Below are positions 58,118 through 64,000 of a stretch of 64,000 bases of DNA, one piece after another. The DNA is from Xenopus tropicalis (lineage: Eukaryota > Chordata > Amphibia > Anura > Pipidae). The first letter of the stretch is position 1. The number at the start of each line of letters is the position of its first letter. Location of the stretch: assembly GCF_000004195.4 (NCBI RefSeq), contig NC_030678.2, positions 87,084,904 through 87,148,903 of the forward strand, in the 5' to 3' direction. Under the pieces are notes generated by a model that made no database searches, was not told the DNA's origin, and worked only from the letters and a program-made list of their open reading frames with translations. Position numbers and translations under genes: made by a program.

Positions 58118-60059
58118 CCATGGAAATTACAACATTTCCACCCCTCCGACAATACTTCAGTTCAAGTTCACTATGTGCAGATACACAGTACAACTATAAA
58201 TTAAATAGCTTTCCCCTTTGGCACCTAGAAAGCTTCTTGTCTGCATCAAAATGTATCATTAACAAAATAAGGTGGCACCCATAAAGATGGCCGTCACTCT
58301 TAGTAAATAAATATTTTCACTGTTCCAGTTTCTAATTACAAAGTTAGTAACCCTATAAACACCCACCACAATATTCATTTCACTCAACAGGACTCAAAAT
58401 GTTAGCCATGCAGCCCAATGCATATGCACAAACATGATGGACAAACCCAATATAAATTTTCCATGTAATCTTTAGTTAATACATACTTATATTACTTTTT
58501 GGATATCCCCAGCTTTATGATTATTTGCCTCTTCTGGAATTTCTGTAGCTAATGAAAAACACCAATAGAATTTATTAGAGCTTGACACTACTCCCCTCAG
58601 GATTACAACATAAGCTCTCAAAACTTTTATAAGGCTTATGGTATTCCTATGGCCATGCGTGTGTGCCTTTGTTTCATTAACCTATGACATAATGAAACCG
58701 AATCAAAAATTGTGTTGGTTCACCCAGGAAGTTATATCTTTATGGTATTTTTTGCTGGCATTTTGCAAGCATAGTGCCTTCATCTGTAAATGTACAGTAT
58801 ATGTCCTTGATATTGTATATCTGCAGTGAGGGACTGTAAAGAGGGACTGTCAATACAATTAAGCGTCATTAAAATTTAAAAATGTCTAGTGTGAACTGGT
58901 TTTCTCATTCTGAATGCATGTAACCATATAAAACGGCATTACCTGTCTCTGCTACTTGGCAAGCAGTCTTCTATTCTAATAGTATTTGTCTTAAAGGGTT
59001 GCTGAATTAGGCTTTATGGTGTTTTGCCCTAATCGTAAGCATGGCCCTTTATCGCTAGACCATTTTCTGGCTAACTAAAGGAGTGCTGTGGGAAAAGATA
59101 ATTTTGGAAATGGCCAGAAAACAGTACAGTCTGAAAATGGAACCATCAGTAATATCTTCATATAAGCTAGGGAAAGCAAAGCAAGAAAAACTGTACATTA
59201 ACTTTTAGGCAAAAAAATAAACATTAACAATAAATACTATTTACAACTGTTAAGGCAATGAGACTTTTCTTCCATGATTCTGTGCCTCTTCTATAGCATT
59301 GAGCATGCTTTATAGACACAGTCACAAGTAAATATAATGGACTTCTGGGGTATTTAACAGACTCTGTTTTATCAGCCATTTAAATAGTGTGGAATATGAT
59401 AATCTTTTAATGTACATTTATAAACTTCTTCTTCCTTTAAAATGACACAGAAAGAGTATGATAGCGGCAAAATAACTGGATTCATTGACCTTAAGTGGCT
59501 CATAATTAATAGAAGTCCATTAGTGTAAATTTGCAGTATCTGCCTTTGCCCTCTTTCTTTTTCTTTTCTTTTACAGTCCTTGCTCTCTCTCTTTCTCTTT
59601 TCTTTTTGCAGTTTAACCAGCCATTTCCTTCAATCCCAGCCAGGGCGGTATTTGTCTCTGGAGACCACTTTCTCTTAACTGGTATCATTTTGATTTATAA
59701 ACAATGCCAGAACTGTAATTGAAAGCCTAAAGTCTGGGACGCTGATTTACGCTGAACAAAGAAATCAAACTCTCTTCTTCGGATCTGAAACTTGAAGGGA
59801 ATGCAGCCAGCGGATAATGCAAACTACTGAATGTTGTATTGTGCACATAAACTTAACGCTACAGGGATACCGGATGAACTGAGACTAAATAACAAAAGAT
59901 GCATTTGAAAACAGATACGTAAAAATAACATTTAGCAATATACAGTTCAATGCTTAGCATTTTCATTCTTATATCAACTACCTCTAGTAACCAGAGAAAA
60001 ACAGAACCATTTCAGAACTGATTTGTTCTTTATGGAGGGTTTGTAATTACAGTAAGTGA
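58118..60059. other. Anonymous DNA with a splice-acceptor-like site
   Basis: A long pyrimidine tract (59551-59608) ends in TTTTTGCAG (AG at 59610-59611), a strong acceptor-like context. No conserved coding frame follows directly. No repeat was recognised in the rest. Confidence 0.35.
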
Positions 60060-60728
60060 CAGCAGAATATAGAGGTAATTTATAAAGACTGTGCAGAAGA
60101 CCGAAAATGCAACAACATTAAGGGGCGACAAAGCATGTCCCCTAGTGCTCATTTAGCAAGTACTTCTTCCTATGATCTGGCTGAGGTCTGTACCTTGAGG
60201 AGACAAGAAGGCCTTTGTGCAACAGGGAAGCTAAGAGCTTTGTGGTCAGGTTTGGTTGAATTTAGCAGAGGAATCAGACTAAACGTATCTTCCATACTGG
60301 ATAGCAATAGCAATGAACAATATCAGTAGAAGATGACCGCATAGACGACAACAGCGAAGACAGCAAACCTAATTGTGTGGAAGAAGGCAGTGATAAACCA
60401 CTTCTGTACTTTACCAAGAAAACCAGATAAACTGATGAAACAGAAAAAATATTGATAAAGTACCAAAAGACGGTCCCCTCTGGCTGGAAGAAATTAAAAA
60501 TACTGGTGAGTGGTGACAAGCTGGTATAAATGATTTGGCTGGATTAGTGCTTTCTGATTGTTGCCTTTTGGTGTTAAGAGAAAGTAATCCAGAAATAAAC
60601 CCAAACTGTGTCATGGTTAGGATATGTAATTTACAGATTATGAATAAACGTAAGATAGAGGTAGTAAACATGAGTTGCATATGAATCAATATTTTATAAA
60701 ACAATAAACTAAAATGAACTGAACTAGG

Positions 60729-60993
60729 CAGTGTCGGTCTGGCCCATCGAGGTACTGGGAAAAAACCTGGTGGGCCCCGGCGGCCCAGATCCGATCCCCA
60801 CCAGGGCGCTCCCGCGATCCGCCATCTCCCTCCCCTGATGCACCGCAGGTAAGTTTCTTTTAGGAGCGCTCGGGGAGGGGGTCAGAGGGTGTTGGGGGTT
60901 CTGTGGGGGGGTGAAGGTGGTGGGGTTCATTGGAGGTGCTGGGGCCCTAGAGGCAGAAGCCCCGGTGGGCACTGCACCCCCCAGTCCAACCTG
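60729..60993. mobile_element. hAT-like MITE, 265 bp, duplication G(A/G)ACTAGG
   Basis: Octamers GAACTAGG (60721-60728) and GGACTAGG (60994-61001) flank an element that starts CAGTGTCGGTCTGGCC and ends CCAGTCCAACCTG. Its GC-rich interior resembles the 36074 and 17720 copies. It lies between coding-like blocks of the entry at 60060. Confidence 0.82.
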
Positions 60994-61126
60994 GGACTAG
61001 GACACTTTTGATTTGGCGAACACACTCCTTTGCAGCCAGTCAACTTTACCATCATGCAGTTTTCAACAGCTGATAATGATGAGCTAAAACAAGTAGTAAA
61101 CAGCTTTTACCTACCTGAATCAGTTG

Positions 61127-61682
61127 TTAAAGGAGAAGGAAAGGCAAAATATATAAATGGTAGCATTCAATAGTGCTACTATTGCCAAAGAAAAACGCTA
61201 TATTTTTGGATCAATTATTGCAAAAATAACTTTATAAATCTTACTTGAAAGTTTCAGCATGCTGTATAGAATGGCACCGCCATCTTGGAAGTGGTATGCC
61301 CACTTCCTTTTCTTCAGCGCACTACACTGCGCATGCACAACATTCCTCCCCCCCCCCAGCCTAGGCGCGCATGTGTCTCTGCGCATCCGCAACCTTCCCT
61401 CCCCCCCGAGCCTAGGGTGATGAATGGGGAGCGCGCCTGCTTGTGCGCGCCCACTGATCATAGACATGCGCATGCGCGGCCTCTGTTGCAGGTCGTATAG
61501 TCTGTGCAGGAGCAATGCATCATGGGAACTTTATTCACACAGCTCGGCGTTTTTTTTTCGGGTTTGGCTTCTGAACTTCTAAACCATCGCTATATGAGGA
61601 GACTTAAGGGCACCGTTGAAACGACGGATGGTAAGCCTGCAGCTTGAGATTAACTCTTATGTAGCCTTTCCTTCTCCTTTAA
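61127..61682. mobile_element. T2-type MITE, 556 bp
   Basis: TTAAAGGAGAAGGAAAGGC at the left and its exact complement at the right. TTAA lies at 61127-61130 and 61679-61682. The interior is CpG-rich with GCGCATGC words. Removing the element and one TTAA joins two open blocks in the same reading frame. Confidence 0.9.
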
Positions 61683-62351
61683 AACCAAAGCATCCATACG
61701 CAAAGAAATGCAACGCAAGAAAATGAAGACCAAGAACAATTCTTTAAATGTAAGGATGTTTTTTTTGAAAACTATGATTAGAATTGATCAGGCAGTGGTA
61801 TTTTCTGTTACTTTTTATTGAACTCTGGAAAATGAAGAAGCAGGGCAAGAAAACTATGATGCTTTTGAACTTTGAAGTTTGAGAAGAATTTCAGAGGACA
61901 ATAATGAAAATACATAAATGAATCCTATGCTAAATCAAACCTGACCATACACTTGAAGTAAAAAGGAACAGACTGAAGTTTTTGTATTTGGACATACAGT
62001 ACTGTATTGCACTTGAATCGCTTCAATGAAAAAAACAAAACATATCTCTTAATTGAGTTCCATATTGTCCTTGTTTACTTTAGTTAAGTTTTTATTAGAT
62101 AAACCATGAGATACATTTCTCTCATTAAATGGAATGTAACCTGTTATACAAAGATCTAGCTCATTAGAAAAGACAATTATTTTCACAAAAGTTGAAGGGA
62201 AATGATGATAAGGATGACCAACAAATAGATGGAGAGGTTAAATCAAAACAATGATGATCATCCTATTGTGATGCAAAAAGACCCAAAGAGAAGACAGGAC
62301 ACATCCATATGGTTGCCAGGCATCAAAACCAACTCGAAGGCACTTGAAGAT

Positions 62352-64000
62352 TAATAATAATCTTCCACACATGATATCCTCTATTACTTCTATCCATTTA
62401 CCTTTATTCTCTATTACCTTTACTAATTAGTTTACCTTCTCTGGATCTCTCTGTTTCAGTAATATTCTATTTGTGTGTAAGAGATCAAAACAGTTCTGTA
62501 CATGCTAAAGGGGCCTTGCCAGTGCTTTATAGGAAATCATTTTTGTCTTCTCCAATGAATGTATACTCCTTTTATTACTGGATGTTTATGATCAGATTGT
62601 GCTAAAATTATTTAGATTAAACTGTCATAGATATTGTGCTTGTGCCTATTTGCCCTTATCTGTACTAGGGCCATGCACTAATTTGCCAGCTGCAGTCACT
62701 TTGGTACATGGTGCAAGAGACAGAGCGCTAAGAAGCATGGGTAAGCATAGGTGCCCTGTACCTAACGTCTGCTGTGCCCAGACAGAAAGTACAGGGTTTG
62801 CTTTGCATGTTGCTGCTATAGATTTAAGCTAATACACCATTTACTTTACACACATTTGAAAGTTGTGCAAGTATATGCGGCTTATGTCTTACTTACTATC
62901 CTTCCCTTACAGGTGGCTGTTTGTGTGCTGTGCAGAAAATCTTTTTGAGCCTGGTTTTTATTTTGTGCCTGATTGCCATGGACACAGTTATGTCGGATTT
63001 TGTCATGTTTCACCATATTTAGTACAAATTACTACAATCAGCAGCTGTTTCTACTATTATAATTTGCTTGTCTGCAATGTTCCACAGACAATAACCAGAG
63101 TGTTGCTATTTATCCCAGCTATCTTTTATTTTGAAGTCACTGAAGCAAAAGTCGTCAAATGTACAAAAGTTTCAAATGTACAGCTAGTGTTTGCTCTTTT
63201 CTTCTTGCACAGAGTCTTTATTAACTTGCTAATTAAAGCAAATACAGAAATATTGCAATATATGACAGCCTATGCCAAGTGCACAGCCAGCCCCATTTTT
63301 CTAAACATCTTTCCAAACAAAAACAACAGACCATCATGTGTATACTGTATAATGTTGTGTTTGTTTCTTTACTGCCTGGGGAAATAAAACAATTCTCTAG
63401 ATAATCTATACTGGCAACAATTCATTCCACAGGTAATAACGCATGTTAACATATGGACAGAAAACCCAGCTGGCTGTTGTTAGCATTATGATGAATGTAT
63501 CAGTTTGTCTTGCACCACTTGCCTTTCCTGCTGTCTCAGTTTATGAGCTGACCTACGGTATAGCAAATAAAGCAATACGAGTCTGACAACACCACCAGAA
63601 AAAAGAAATATTAGGCATGGTATGTGGTTATGCAGAACTGGTTTATAATAAAAGCATTTCTCATTTTAAAACCATCTTCATTTTCCCTCTTTACCACTCT
63701 CTCAAACATCTTGAGCTGATTAACCCCCTGGCCCTTTTAGAGAGGCTTTTAAACTGTAATGATTACAACACTTTCTCATCAAAAGTATCCGCAGTTCTCT
63801 TCTCCACATTGACATCTGTAGCACACTTACACTAAAGACGTCTCTTCCTGCAGGGTCATTCAGTAGAGTGTTCTAACTCATAGTCTGCCGTAGACAACAG
63901 ACAAGAAGTGCAATCACATTGCTCCAGGCTGCACCATCATGCAAGAACATCTATACCAGGACTGCAGCACTTACATTTGCAATCCATATTTCCATTCTTT
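62352..64000. other. Unassigned DNA including a 174-codon open frame
   Basis: An open frame on the plus strand at 62863-63387 (Phe/Tyr/Cys/Leu-rich, 174 codons) is the longest in the window outside the Penelope-like element. Its stop TAA lies within an AATAAA hexamer (GGGAAATAAAAC). It matches no family I recognise, its composition follows the T-rich plus strand, and it may be chance. No repeat family is recognised to the window end. Confidence 0.3.

Larger units (their letters stand above)
60060..62351 (+). pseudogene. Coding-like fragments of an unrecognised gene, broken
   Basis: Several plus-strand blocks look coding but are joined only by frameshifts, stops and two transposon insertions. 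They include a 90-codon open block from 60060 to 60329 with SMSPSAHLASTSSYDLAEVC; a shifted acidic block 60317-60430 with EDDRIDDNSEDSKPNCVEEG; a block ending at 60505 with DKVPKDGPLWLEEIKN; an open block 61012-61130 with FTIMQFSTADNDELKQVV, which continues in the same frame at 61683 if the T2 element is removed; a block with ENEEAGQENYDAFEL (about 61831-61875); and a terminal block with RRQDTSIWLPGIKTNSKALE ending at a stop near 62351. I do not recognise the protein. A retrocopy or a decayed host gene is possible, and so is chance in A-rich DNA. Confidence 0.3.

Noticed and set aside
60411..60704. 97-codon minus-strand frame, Ser/Phe/Leu-rich
   Set aside because: It is antisense to the A-rich coding-like block, and its composition follows from that.
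1..64000. CRISPR arrays, bacterial operons, rRNA or tRNA genes
   Set aside because: The window is vertebrate nuclear DNA. I saw no repeat-spacer pattern, no tRNA A/B box pair that folds into a cloverleaf, and no rRNA core sequence.

Overview
The window reads as amphibian nuclear DNA, most likely Xenopus. It is AT-rich and CpG-poor and carries no host gene I can name with confidence. It is dense in repeat families that I know from frog genomes: TTAA-flanked T2 MITEs, fold-back MITEs flanked by TTA/TAA, small hAT-like elements flanked by 8-bp duplications, CR1-type LINE 3' ends with an ACATAGTA tail, and one Penelope-like retroelement. The organism call rests on recognising these families from memory. 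The duplications and inverted repeats quoted in the entries are read directly from the sequence.

Layout. 0-14 kb: T2, hAT-like and fold-back MITEs in otherwise anonymous DNA, including an 831-bp hAT-like element with an internal minisatellite and an 83-bp near-perfect hairpin element. It ends with a cluster of T2 fragments and a CR1-related LINE 3' end. 14.45-17.11 kb: a decayed Penelope-like element on the minus strand, with a YVDD reverse transcriptase, a GIY-YIG endonuclease and about 105-bp inverted termini that carry hammerhead-ribozyme-like motifs. 17-34 kb: mostly anonymous sequence with hAT-like, T2 and CR1 copies, plus repeats with internal short tandem arrays. 34-47 kb: a solitary fold-back MITE, then three MITEs inserted back to back between shared TTA triplets (38.6-39.4 kb), a 661-bp hAT-like element, and about 800 bp of G-poor CA/CCC-rich DNA whose complement is dense in G-runs. 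47-58 kb: a probable Ty3/Gypsy 3' LTR remnant, several copies of one MITE family with TACAGGTAT termini, and some low-repeat AT-rich blocks that resemble conserved non-coding DNA. 58-64 kb: a stretch (about 60.06-62.35 kb, plus strand) of interleaved coding-like fragments that two DNA transposons interrupt. This is the best candidate here for a decayed or unrecognised gene.

Functionally the window looks like intergenic or intronic DNA shaped by transposons. The retroelement and all LINE pieces are broken. The short non-autonomous elements have no transposase here and would have depended on enzymes encoded elsewhere. Proteins outside the Penelope-like and CR1 remnants could not be assigned to families by eye.
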